A stretch of 21,774 bases of DNA from a virus: the IMG/VR virus record IMGVR_UViG_3300025093_000144, positions 1 to 21,774 of that record. One strand, 5' to 3'. Shown here piece by piece: positions 1 to 7,098 of this stretch. Below the pieces are notes generated by a model that searched no databases, had not been told where the DNA came from, and was given only the letters and a program-made list of their open reading frames with translations. Each line of letters starts with the position of its first letter. Within the stretch, counting starts at the first letter, position 1. A program made the position numbers and the translations under genes.

Positions 1-1
1 T

Positions 2-781
2 ATTGAAGAGTACATGGGAGACCTACGTAGTCTTGAGGCGTTGACCCAAGCTATTGTACAAGGTAGTGCTGCTTCAAGTAAGGTACTATTTATGGTTCGT
101 CCAAATGGTACTACAAAGTCTAAGGACTTGTCCAAAGCACCTAATGGTGCGTTTATTAATGGTGACGCTAATGATGTTTCTACTCTGCAAGTACAGAAGT
201 CAGGTGACTTTAGAGTTGCACTAGAAACTATGCGTATGATTAATGACAGATTGGCAGCAGCCTTTCTGTTAAATTCATCTGTACAACGTGCGGCAGAGCG
301 TGTAACTGCTGAAGAAGTGCGCTTTATGGCACAGGAGTTAGAAACTGCTATTGGTGGTATCTACTCTATTCTGTCACAAGAGTTTCAGATGCCATTAATT
401 AATCTACTACTAGCATCTCTGCAAAAGCAGGGCAAGATGCCTAAGATGCCTAAGGATAGTGTTAAACCTACTGTTGTTACAGGCATTGAGGCACTAGGAC
501 GTGGACAAGACTTAAACAAACTTGCAACATTCTTACAATATCTTCAGCCTTTAGGTGCAGAAGTTATAGCAAGTGAGATGAATTTGGGTGATTACATAGA
601 CAGACTAGCAGCCTCTCTAGGTATTGACACCTCTGGTCTAATTAAATCAGAGGAACAAAAGCAGCAAGAAGCAATGATGCAACAACAACTAATGCAACAA
701 CAAATGTTAGAACAAGGGGCTATGGGTATGGCACAAGCAGCCGCACCACAAATAGCCAAAGGAGCAATGGAAGCGGAGTAA
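2..781 (+). CDS. Head-tail connector (portal) protein, T7 gp8-like, C-terminal part
   Basis: The portal is the dodecameric ring at one capsid vertex through which DNA is packaged and ejected and onto which the tail is built. The reading frame is open from base 2, so the gene starts upstream; the 259 residues present are about half of the T7 protein (536 aa). Signatures I recognise from T7-like portals are EEYMGDLRSLEALTQAIVQG at the start, the NDRLAAAFLL segment, and AAERVTAEEVRFMAQELE near the middle. The C-terminus is rich in Gln and Met (QQQLMQQQMLEQ), common in podoviral portals. The scaffold gene follows 3 nt after the stop. The 5' truncation is a window edge, not a mutation. Confidence 0.95.
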   Translation: MEEYMGDLRSLEALTQAIVQGSAASSKVLFMVRPNGTTKSKDLSKAPNGAFINGDANDVSTLQVQKSGDFRVALETMRMINDRLAAAFLLNSSVQRAAERVTAEEVRFMAQELETAIGGIYSILSQEFQMPLINLLLASLQKQGKMPKMPKDSVKPTVVTGIEALGRGQDLNKLATFLQYLQPLGAEVIASEMNLGDYIDRLAASLGIDTSGLIKSEEQKQQEAMMQQQLMQQQMLEQGAMGMAQAAAPQIAKGAMEAE

Positions 782-784
782 TAA

Positions 785-1534
785 ATGGCAGAAGCTATTA
801 ACACTTATCAAGAACCTGAGGCTGAATCTCAAGAGCATGTTAAAGAAATGCTTGAGAAAGTAGAAGGTAGTCAGCAAGACCCTGAACGTCCTGAGTGGCT
901 ACCTGAGAAGTTTAAATCAGCAGAGGACATGGCTAAAGCATACTCAGAGTTAGAGAGTAAGCTAGGTCAAGGTCAAGAGGAAGAAGAAGCAGAAGTTACA
1001 GGACAGGAAACTGCCTCAGAAGTATCTGAGCTTCTAGATGCTAATGGTTTAGACTTTGATGTATTCCAACAAGAGTATGCAGAAACTGGTGAATTATCTT
1101 CTGATGCTTATGCAGCATTAGAACAAGCTGGTTTTTCTCGTGGTATTGTAGACACGTGGATACAAGGACAAGACGCTCTTGCCACACAAGTTACATCTGA
1201 AATGTACGATGTAGTTGGTGGTCAACAGGAATACGAACAGATGATTTCATGGGCATCAGACGCACTACCTGATAGTGAAATTGATGCCTTTAATACAACA
1301 ATGGAAACGCAAGACCCTAGCATGATTAGGCTTGCAATACAAGGTCTTAACGCTCGTTATCGTTCAGAGGCAGAACCTTCCCTTATGCAAGGTAGTACAG
1401 GTACTGTATCCTCTGGTGGGCGTTTTGAAAGCAATGCGGAACTCACTGCTGCTATGAGTGACCCTAGATACAGTAAAGACCCTGCCTACAGGCAACAGGT
1501 AGCTGATAAGCTTGCTCGTTCTAGCCTGTTCTAA
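785..1534 (+). CDS. Capsid assembly scaffolding protein, T7 gp9-like
   Basis: The scaffold guides major capsid assembly into the prohead and leaves before DNA filling. The 249-residue protein is strongly acidic in its first 100 residues, as scaffolds of this family are. The C-terminus carries the gp9 signature MSDPRYSKDPAYRQQVADKL, closely matching T7 gp9 (MSDPRYRTDANYRRQVEQK, from memory). A central segment (EYAETGELSSDAYAALEQAG) also aligns with T7 gp9. It is somewhat shorter than T7 gp9 (about 307 aa). The start has a GGAG Shine-Dalgarno at 775-778, 6 nt from the ATG. It lies between portal and capsid genes, as in T7. Confidence 0.93.
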   Translation: MAEAINTYQEPEAESQEHVKEMLEKVEGSQQDPERPEWLPEKFKSAEDMAKAYSELESKLGQGQEEEEAEVTGQETASEVSELLDANGLDFDVFQQEYAETGELSSDAYAALEQAGFSRGIVDTWIQGQDALATQVTSEMYDVVGGQQEYEQMISWASDALPDSEIDAFNTTMETQDPSMIRLAIQGLNARYRSEAEPSLMQGSTGTVSSGGRFESNAELTAAMSDPRYSKDPAYRQQVADKLARSSLF

Positions 1535-1543
1535 TTGTTGTTG

Positions 1544-1573
1544 GGAGCAGGGGGTTTGTCCCCCTCTCCTTTT
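1544..1573 (+). terminator. Terminator-like GC-rich hairpin after the scaffold gene
   Basis: Five G (1550-1554) pair with five C (1560-1564) across a 5-nt loop. The stem extends through A1549-T1565 and, after one bulged C, GGAG/CTCC (1544-1547 with 1566-1569). Four T follow (1570-1573). This is the shape of a factor-independent terminator or attenuator, 10 nt past the scaffold stop. The T tract is short, so read-through into the capsid gene is likely. Its 3' arm is shared with the next hairpin. Confidence 0.6.
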
Positions 1574-1604
1574 AAGTACATCTAGCTGGTGTATTTAAAA
1601 GGGG
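1566..1604 (+). other. Second long hairpin overlapping the terminator
   Basis: Bases 1566-1580 pair with 1590-1604 over 15 positions (two G-T wobbles) around a 9-nt loop. Bases 1566-1569 are also the 3' arm of the preceding hairpin, so both cannot fully form at once. The long AT-rich stem could be an RNase III processing site, which T7 uses between late genes, or half of a switch. The pairing is seen; the role is inference. Confidence 0.5.
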
Positions 1605-1660
1605 CAACCCTATTCTCAAAGTTACTAAGCACGAATAACCCTGACCCCTTGCGAGGGACA

Positions 1661-1680
1661 ATCTGTTGGCGAAAGTATAG
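1661..1680 (+). promoter_or_regulatory. Candidate phage RNA polymerase promoter before the capsid gene
   Basis: The 20 bases end in GTATAG and resemble, with two 1-nt gaps, the sequence before the fibre gene at 14237-14255: shared blocks are ATC, TTG, CGAAA and TATA. The TATAG end recalls the CACTATAG core of the T7 promoter, placing a possible start at G1680, directly before the leader hairpin. T7 has late promoters at the equivalent places (phi10 and phi17). The gaps weaken the case, because single-subunit RNA polymerases need fixed spacing. Confidence 0.3.
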
Positions 1681-1702
1681 TAAAGTTGAGGCACTAACTT
1701 TA
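1681..1702 (+). promoter_or_regulatory. Capsid mRNA leader hairpin with T7 gene 10 enhancer-like sequence
   Basis: TAAAGTT (1681-1687) and AACTTTA (1696-1702) are perfect inverted repeats around an 8-nt loop. The right side, CTAACTTTA (1694-1702), matches 8 of 9 bases of the TTAACTTTA translational enhancer in the T7 gene 10 leader (from memory). As in T7 it precedes the capsid Shine-Dalgarno. It may stabilise the mRNA or raise capsid translation. Confidence 0.4.
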
Positions 1703-1715
1703 ACTTAAACATAAT

Positions 1716-1721
1716 GAGGTG
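1716..1721 (+). promoter_or_regulatory. Ribosome binding site that fixes the capsid start
   Basis: GAGGTG lies 6 nt before ATG 1728. A GTG at 1719 is in the same frame but overlaps this site, so ATG 1728 is the better start. It gives an N-terminus MASAASN, like the MAS start of T7 gp10. Confidence 0.75.
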
Positions 1722-1727
1722 AATAAG

Positions 1728-2846
1728 ATGGCTTCAGCCGCTTCAAATCCAGCCTATAGCGTAAGCTTTCAAGGCCAAAATAACCTCACAGGTGACGTTC
1801 GTGACCTCTTTCTTAAGCTGTATGCTGGAGAGGTTCTGACTGCCTTTGAGGAAAAGAAAGTCCTTATGGATAAAGTGCGTACTCGTACTATTTCCAAAGG
1901 TAAATCCGCATCATTTCCAATGACAGGACGTGCATCAGCAGAGTACCTGACCCCTGGAAATGAGATTACTGGTGGAGCAATTCGTGCAGGTGAACGCATT
2001 GTTTCCATTGATGATTTGCTGATTAGCTCTCAGTTTATCGCAAACATTGACGAAGCAATTAACCACTACGATGTTCGTTCAATCTACTCTAAGGAAGCTG
2101 GTATTGCACTAGCTAACGAAGCAGATAAGAACGTAGCTCGTATGCTTGTTAAAGCTGCTCTGTCAACTAATGCTACACGTGCTGCTGGTCTTATCCAAGA
2201 CTATAAAGCTTTTTCTGAAGAAGACTTTACAGATAACGTGATTATTGGCGATAACGCTGCTGATGACCTTGTTGCAACTGACCTTGCACAAGCTATCTTC
2301 AATGCGAAGAAAGAGTTTGAGAAGAAAAACATACCTACTGATGGTGCTTGTGTTGTTCTTCCACCTGACCAGTACTACGCTCTGCTAGATGTTACTGATG
2401 GTAATAAGCTGGTCTACATGAACAGAGACTTTGGCGGCAATGGTTCTATTTCAAATGCAGTAGTACCAAATATTGCTGGTATGCCTGTTCTGATGTCAAA
2501 CCATGTTGACGTAACTAACCTGTATGTGAACTTTACTGGTGGTGACGCTAACGAAGGTAAGACTTCCGACAATGCACCACTAGCTAATACTGCTGGTTCA
2601 GGCCGCACTACTCACTATGACCTACCTACTGCTAACGTAGATAGCGTAGACATGGTGGCTCTCGCAGCACGTATTCGTGGCTTTGTCTTTACTCCTGATG
2701 CTGTAGCTACAGTCAAGCTTCTTGACTTGGGTATGGAATCTGAGTACCAGATTAATCGTCAGGGTACACTGATGGTTGCTAAGTACGCAATGGGACACAA
2801 CGTCCTACGTCCTGCTTCTGCGATTGCTCTTCTTGAGTACGCCTAA
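1728..2846 (+). CDS. Major capsid protein, T7 gp10-like
   Basis: This protein forms the icosahedral shell (HK97 fold in this family). The 372 residues are close to T7 gp10A (345 aa). Recognisable gp10 features are the early FLKLYAGEVLTAFEEKKVLM segment, the TRTISKGKSASFPMTGRA strand, a PGNEI loop, and the late AARIRGFVFTPDAVATVKLL segment. Codon use leans to GCT, ACT, CGT and GGT, more strongly biased than the internal core genes, as expected for the most abundant virion protein. It has its own leader upstream and a terminator downstream, so its dose can be set apart from its neighbours. I see no good slippery site for a T7 gp10B-type extension. Confidence 0.96.
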   Translation: MASAASNPAYSVSFQGQNNLTGDVRDLFLKLYAGEVLTAFEEKKVLMDKVRTRTISKGKSASFPMTGRASAEYLTPGNEITGGAIRAGERIVSIDDLLISSQFIANIDEAINHYDVRSIYSKEAGIALANEADKNVARMLVKAALSTNATRAAGLIQDYKAFSEEDFTDNVIIGDNAADDLVATDLAQAIFNAKKEFEKKNIPTDGACVVLPPDQYYALLDVTDGNKLVYMNRDFGGNGSISNAVVPNIAGMPVLMSNHVDVTNLYVNFTGGDANEGKTSDNAPLANTAGSGRTTHYDLPTANVDSVDMVALAARIRGFVFTPDAVATVKLLDLGMESEYQINRQGTLMVAKYAMGHNVLRPASAIALLEYA

Positions 2847-2859
2847 GTAGATTAGGGAG

Positions 2860-2890
2860 AGGGAGAGGTTTCTAGAGCCTCTCTCTTTTT
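2860..2890 (+). terminator. Strong terminator after the capsid gene
   Basis: A nine-pair stem (2860-2868 with 2878-2886, one G-T wobble) encloses a 9-nt loop and runs into TTTTT (2886-2890). It sits 13 nt past the capsid stop, exactly where T7 has its T-phi late terminator after gene 10. Genes downstream would then be transcribed by read-through. Confidence 0.82.
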
Positions 2891-2896
2891 ATTATC

Positions 2897-3091
2897 ATGG
2901 AAAAATTAAAAGTTAAAAAGAAGTCTCGTGTAAACGAGGCAGGTAATTATACAAAACCTACAATGCGTAAGCGACTTTTTAATCAAATTAAAGCTGGCAC
3001 AAAAGGCGGTAACGCTGGTCAATGGTCAGCAAGAAAAGCTCAGTTGCTTGCGTCACGCTATCGTAAAGCAGGTGGGGGCTATACAACATGA
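2897..3091 (+). CDS. Small very basic protein; resembles N-terminal half of a KGG...GQWSARKAQ family
   Basis: 64 residues with about 17 Lys/Arg against 2 Glu. The core NYTKPTMRKRLFNQIKAGTK, then GGNAGQWSARKAQLL and GGGY, matches from memory a widespread short family (probably DUF5872) in bacteria, marine phages and algal viruses. There it is followed in the same chain by a W-T-K...W segment. Here that second half is the next gene, in the -1 frame. The start follows the capsid terminator by 6 nt and has no visible Shine-Dalgarno, so expression should be low or depend on read-through and structure. Function is unknown; DNA or RNA binding is inferred only from charge. Confidence 0.8.
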   Translation: MEKLKVKKKSRVNEAGNYTKPTMRKRLFNQIKAGTKGGNAGQWSARKAQLLASRYRKAGGGYTT

Positions 3092-3324
3092 GGCCGCCAC
3101 AGCAAAGTTTAAAGAATTGGACAAAGCAAAAATGGCGAACAAAATCTGGAAAGAAATCCTCTGTAACTGGAGAAAGGTACTTGCCTTCAGCAGCCATAAA
3201 AAGTTTGAGTGCTGCGGAGTATGCGGCAACAACAAAGGCTAAACGAGAAGGTAAGCGTAAAGGCAAACAGCATGTGCGCCAACCATTAAAAATTGCAAAG
3301 AAAACTAGACAGTATAGGACTTAA
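3088..3324 (+). CDS. Small very basic protein; resembles C-terminal half of the same family
   Basis: 78 residues with about 23 Lys/Arg against 3 Glu. The motifs LKNWTKQKWRTKSGK, GERYLPSAAI and AEYAATTKAKREGKRKGKQ are those that follow GQWSARKAQ...GGGY in single-chain members of the family (from memory). The ATG overlaps the preceding stop (ATGA at 3088-3091), with an AGGTGGGGG purine stretch about 9 nt upstream, so it is translationally coupled. The frame is open upstream back to 3067, so a -1 shift in or after the G run at 3074-3078 would fuse both halves. No catalytic motif is visible. Confidence 0.8.
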   Translation: MRPPQQSLKNWTKQKWRTKSGKKSSVTGERYLPSAAIKSLSAAEYAATTKAKREGKRKGKQHVRQPLKIAKKTRQYRT

Positions 3325-3326
3325 TT

Positions 3327-3446
3327 ATGCCAAATGTAGCAGGTAAAAAATATTCGTACACAAAAGCAGGTATGGCTGCGGCTAAGAAAGAAGCTGAAAA
3401 GACAGGCAAACCTATGATTAACAAGTATAAAAAGAAGAAGAAGTAA
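3327..3446 (+). CDS. 39-residue lysine-rich phage protein
   Basis: A very short ORF beginning MPNVAGKKYSYTKAGMAAAK and ending in five Lys; 13 Lys against 2 Glu. Short proteins with this MP-V-GKK-Y-YT-KG-AAAKK pattern recur, from memory, in marine phages of several families near structural genes, so I consider it real despite its size. AGGA lies about 7 nt before the ATG, and the ORF fills exactly the gap between its neighbours (2 nt after one stop, 1 nt before the next start). Function is unknown; nucleic-acid binding or capsid association is inference. Confidence 0.75.
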   Translation: MPNVAGKKYSYTKAGMAAAKKEAEKTGKPMINKYKKKKK

Positions 3447-3447
3447 C

Positions 3448-3705
3448 ATGACCATAGAGCGTGGTGGACACACATTTAAAGGTTTACGTATTCCAATCAG
3501 AACGCCTAATCATAAAACAAAGTCCCATGCTGTTCTTATTGGCACAAGAAAAAAACCTATACTAAAAAGATTTGGAGAACAAGGCGCAAAAACTAACCAG
3601 AACGAACAACAGCGTAAGGACTTCAAAAGAAGACACGCCAAGAACATAGCCAAAGGTGAGACCAGTGCAGCTTATTGGGCTAACAAGGTGAAGTGGCAAG
3701 CATAA
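3448..3705 (+). CDS. Small basic protein ending in the SAAYWANKVKW motif
   Basis: 85 residues with about 21 Lys/Arg against 5 acidic. It contains HAVLIGTRKKPILKRFGEQG followed by FKRRHAKNIAKGETSAAYWA and NKVKW. Proteins with RFG-QG and FKARH-KNI-KG-SAAYWANKVKW are common, from memory, in marine phages including T4-like, T7-like and pelagiphage genomes; their function is unknown. It is the last of four consecutive basic micro-genes between capsid and tail tube genes. Upstream purines (GAAGAAGAAG) could act as a weak ribosome binding site. Confidence 0.8.
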   Translation: MTIERGGHTFKGLRIPIRTPNHKTKSHAVLIGTRKKPILKRFGEQGAKTNQNEQQRKDFKRRHAKNIAKGETSAAYWANKVKWQA

Positions 3706-3716
3706 GGTAAAACAAA

Positions 3717-4301
3717 ATGGCAACAACAACCCAACTAGATGCAGTAAACACTATGCTCTCTGCGATAGGTGAAGCACCTGTCAACAGCCTTTCCTCTGGT
3801 TTGGTTGAAGCCGAAATAGCAGAGACTATACTTAACACTGTAGACAGAGAAGTGCAGTCAATGGGCTGGCACTTTAACACAGAACTAAATAAATCTTTTG
3901 CACCAGATACTAGTGGAAACATAATACTAGGTACAGACATCCTACGTGCTGATGCTACACTAGAAGCAGAAAGCCCTGACTTAGTTCAGCGTGGCTTAAA
4001 AATGTATGACAGAAAAAACCATACGTTTAACATTGGAGCAAACACAAACTTAGATGTAGTGGTTCAATTAACTTTCAATGATTTGCCTGAGGTAGCTAAA
4101 AGATATATTACACTCAGAGCAACAAGAATATTTCAAGACCGTATTGTTGGGTCTAATACTCTTCACGACTTTCAGATACGTGATGAAGAACGAGCAATGT
4201 TTGAACTCAAAGAGTTTGACAAGGCTGCTGATGACCACAACATATTTGATAACTATGATACATTTAGTATTATTGATAGGCAGGGTAGGAGAACTTTCTA
4301 A
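3717..4301 (+). CDS. Tail tubular protein A, T7 gp11-like
   Basis: The T7 gp11 homologue (adaptor/gatekeeper) forms the dodecameric ring joining portal to nozzle. The 194 residues match T7 gp11 (196 aa). The N-terminus QLDAVNTMLSAIGEAPVNSL corresponds to the T7 motif LSAVNDILASIGEPPVSTL, followed by an ILNTVDREVQSMGWHFN segment also conserved in T7. The C-terminal half shows LPEVAKRYITLRATRIFQDR, the helical region typical of the family. The stop overlaps the next ATG by one base (TAATG), suggesting coupled translation with the nozzle protein. Confidence 0.95.
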   Translation: MATTTQLDAVNTMLSAIGEAPVNSLSSGLVEAEIAETILNTVDREVQSMGWHFNTELNKSFAPDTSGNIILGTDILRADATLEAESPDLVQRGLKMYDRKNHTFNIGANTNLDVVVQLTFNDLPEVAKRYITLRATRIFQDRIVGSNTLHDFQIRDEERAMFELKEFDKAADDHNIFDNYDTFSIIDRQGRRTF

Positions 4302-6637
4302 TGGCACTCATCAGTCAATCTATCCCCAACCTTATCAATGGGGTATCTCAACAGCCACCTTCTCTACGCCTAAACACACAGGCAGAGTTACAAGAGAATG
4401 GATTGTCTAGTGTAGTATCAGGCTTGTCTAAACGTCCTAGCACACAGCATGTGGCTGACTTAGGAACTATATCTAATCTTGACAAAGCATTTATACATAC
4501 TATTCGTAGAGATGAGAATGAGTTTTATTCTCTAGTGATTGACACAGCAGGTACTATTCGTGTGTTTGATAAAGATGGTACATCTCGTACTGTTACTAAC
4601 AACGCATCTTCTTATCTGAATGGATTGACTGACCCTAGCCAAGAACTAGCGGCAGTGTCTATTGCTGATGCTACCTTTATTGTAAATAAAAACACTACAG
4701 TAGCCAAAGCTGCTACGACATCACCTACACGTAATCCAGAAGCTCTAGTATATGTTAAGCAAGCTGATTATTCTTCTACCTATCGACTAGTAATTACCAA
4801 AGGTTCTAGTACTAGTACTGTAGAATTTGCTACAAAGTCTAGTACACAAAGTAGCACAGGAGCCGCACAAAACGCAGAACGTGGCGCATCAACTGATATT
4901 ATTGCACAAAATTTAAGTACGTTTTCTAGTTCAACAGTAGCCACGAGTTATTATGATAGCATTACAAATGGCTCTGCTGTTACTGGCATCACAATTACTC
5001 GTTATGGTTCTGTACTACATATTCAATCTACTGACACTACAGACTTCCAAGTAGAGGTAGGTGATTCGCATGGTGGAGACCACTTACTCGTATTTAAAGA
5101 TGAAACACCTGATTTTAAAAAACTACCTGTAGAATCTCCAAATGATTTTGTCATAAAAGTGGCAGGTGATAATCAGAAAGCACAAGACGATTTCTATGTT
5201 AAATTTAGTGATGGGGTGTGGAAAGAAACGGTAGAGCCTAATATTCTAATTAATTTAGATGCTGCTACAATGCCGCACAAACTAACTAAAGATGCAAGTG
5301 CTAACTTTACTTTTGATGTAGCAACTTACACAGAAAGAAAAGTAGGCGATGATGCTACTAACCCCTTCCCATCCTTTGAAGGATTTACTATTGCAGATAT
5401 ATTCTTTCATCGTAATAGATTGGGATTACTAGCAGATGAAAATGTAATCTTATCTCGTGCAGGTGAGTTTTTATCATTTGATTTCTTTCGTAAGTCAGTA
5501 CTAACAGTTGTAGATAGTGACCCCATTGACGTGGCTGTGTCCTCTAACAAAGTTAGTATACTTAAACATGCTGTACCATTTAACGAAGCACTATTGCTCT
5601 TCTCTGACTTAACACAGTTCAAGCTAACAGGAGACCCTGTACTTACACCAGAGACTGTAAACGTAGCTAACACCACAGAGTTTGAGGCATCACTACGAGC
5701 TAAACCAGCACAGGCTGGTAAGTATGTATACTTTGCTTCTAAGCGTGGTGCTTGGTCTGGTATGTGGGAATACTTTGTAGATACTGACACAGATACTAAT
5801 GATGCTAGTGAGATTACAGCACACGTACCTGAGTACATTGATGGTGAAATAACAAACATTCAAGCATCTTCCAACGAAGACATGCTTATACTACAAGCCT
5901 CTGACGATGCACAGGCGTTCTACGTATATAGATACTACTGGCAAGGTAGAGAAAAACTACAAGCATCTTGGTCACGATGGGTATTTGATGGTGATGTTAT
6001 AGGTCTATCATTTAACAGAGCAGATATCTACCTACTAATTAAACGAGGTACTAATTTATTTTTAGAACGTATTAACCTATCAGTAGATGAGGCAGCTTCC
6101 TATACAGATGGCGGCTTTTCTATACACCTAGATAGACGAGTACAACTAGAAACATCAGGACTAACTACTGTACCATACACAGATAGTAATACTAAGTATA
6201 TTGCACAAGATGGTAGCATAATAACTTTGTCGGCTGTAGCAGGTAAACTATCTGCTGGTGAAAAAGTATATGCTGGTGTACCATTTACATTTAAATACCA
6301 GTTCTCTGAACCTGTACCTAAGATAAATAACAATCCTGTTACTACAGCAGACCTACGTATTCGTAACTGGTCTGTAGTTTACAATGACACAGGTTTCTTT
6401 ACTGTTAAGAGTACACCTGCTAGACGTACTACTTACACACGTACCTTTACAGGACGTATAGTAGGTGGTGCTACTAACTTACTAAACAAAGCTGCTATTG
6501 ATAGTGGTACTTACGAGTTTGGTGTAGTAGGTAACTCAGATACAGAGATAGTACTAGAAAGTGATAATCACCTTCCTTGCGTTTTCCAAAGCGCAGAGTG
6601 GGAAGGGTTCTATACACTACGTTCAAGGAGAATGTAA
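4301..6637 (+). CDS. Tail tubular protein B (nozzle), T7 gp12-like
   Basis: gp12 forms the hexameric nozzle at the tail tip and, with gp11, the fibre attachment site. The 778 residues compare with 794 in T7. The N-terminus MALISQSIPNLINGVSQQPP is the family signature, followed by LRLNTQAELQENG and LSKRPST. A mid-protein FHRNRLGLLADENVILSRAG segment and IDVAVSSNKVSILKHAVPFN are also typical of gp12-type nozzles. The rest is beta-rich with many short Gly/Thr/Ser turns. The gene is coupled at both ends by one-base TAATG overlaps (4299-4303 and 6635-6639). Confidence 0.95.
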   Translation: MALISQSIPNLINGVSQQPPSLRLNTQAELQENGLSSVVSGLSKRPSTQHVADLGTISNLDKAFIHTIRRDENEFYSLVIDTAGTIRVFDKDGTSRTVTNNASSYLNGLTDPSQELAAVSIADATFIVNKNTTVAKAATTSPTRNPEALVYVKQADYSSTYRLVITKGSSTSTVEFATKSSTQSSTGAAQNAERGASTDIIAQNLSTFSSSTVATSYYDSITNGSAVTGITITRYGSVLHIQSTDTTDFQVEVGDSHGGDHLLVFKDETPDFKKLPVESPNDFVIKVAGDNQKAQDDFYVKFSDGVWKETVEPNILINLDAATMPHKLTKDASANFTFDVATYTERKVGDDATNPFPSFEGFTIADIFFHRNRLGLLADENVILSRAGEFLSFDFFRKSVLTVVDSDPIDVAVSSNKVSILKHAVPFNEALLLFSDLTQFKLTGDPVLTPETVNVANTTEFEASLRAKPAQAGKYVYFASKRGAWSGMWEYFVDTDTDTNDASEITAHVPEYIDGEITNIQASSNEDMLILQASDDAQAFYVYRYYWQGREKLQASWSRWVFDGDVIGLSFNRADIYLLIKRGTNLFLERINLSVDEAASYTDGGFSIHLDRRVQLETSGLTTVPYTDSNTKYIAQDGSIITLSAVAGKLSAGEKVYAGVPFTFKYQFSEPVPKINNNPVTTADLRIRNWSVVYNDTGFFTVKSTPARRTTYTRTFTGRIVGGATNLLNKAAIDSGTYEFGVVGNSDTEIVLESDNHLPCVFQSAEWEGFYTLRSRRM

Positions 6638-7098
6638 TGAAGGGTCATGTGAGGAAGAGTACTCAAGCTGACGTTGATTGGTTAAAACATAATCTAAGAC
6701 CAGAGGACGCAGAAGAAGTTACAGCCTCACATGGTAGCCCTGAACAAGCATTACAAGAAAGTTTTGACCACTCTGAAGAATGTTGGACAATTATTGTTGA
6801 CGATACAGAAGAGATAGCAGGAATGTATGGTGTATGTAAAGAAGACAATATGACAGGAGTTGTGTGGCTTCTTACTTCTCCACCTATAACAAAGATATGG
6901 CTACCTTTCCTACGTGGTTCACGTAAGTGGGTGGCAGAAATAAACAAGAAGTACCCCCTACTAACAAACGCTGTAGATGCAGAGTATAAGGTAGCTATTA
7001 ATTGGCTAAAATTTGTAGGCTTTACATTTATTAAACGACATGAGACATGGGGAGTGGGTAACAAACCCTTCTTAGAATTTGTGAGGATACAAGAATGA
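6637..7098 (+). CDS. T7 gp13-like protein with GNAT-like (DUF2833-type) fold
   Basis: In T7, gp13 is needed for virion assembly near the internal core genes but is not clearly a mature virion protein. This 153-residue homologue shares the gp13 plan: an N-terminal R-x-(S/T)-x-x-D helix start, a central hydrophobic strand (ECWTIIV), a VVWLLTS strand, and a C-terminal NWLKFVGFTFI segment typical of GNAT-like folds (T7: RFLKTIGAVFHEEY). I see no clear acetyl-CoA loop (Q/R-x-x-G-x-G/A), so catalysis is doubtful. An in-frame upstream start exists at 6577, but ATG 6637 has AAGGAG at 6625-6630 and overlaps the gp12 stop by one base, so I choose it. Confidence 0.75.
   Translation: MKGHVRKSTQADVDWLKHNLRPEDAEEVTASHGSPEQALQESFDHSEECWTIIVDDTEEIAGMYGVCKEDNMTGVVWLLTSPPITKIWLPFLRGSRKWVAEINKKYPLLTNAVDAEYKVAINWLKFVGFTFIKRHETWGVGNKPFLEFVRIQE

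Noticed and set aside
2817-2874. A -1 frameshift extension of the capsid protein, like T7 gp10B
   Set aside because: The -1 frame past the stop is open for only about ten codons to a TAG at 2872, and no convincing slippery heptamer is seen near GCTCTTCTTGAG.
5407-5859. A 150-residue open frame on the - strand within the nozzle gene
   Set aside because: Antisense to a well-supported gp12 homologue, low-complexity Ser/Thr/Val composition, no start signals.
6577-6636. Upstream in-frame start for the gp13-like gene
   Set aside because: It would overlap the nozzle gene by 61 nt without a ribosome binding site, while ATG 6637 has AAGGAG and a TAATG overlap.
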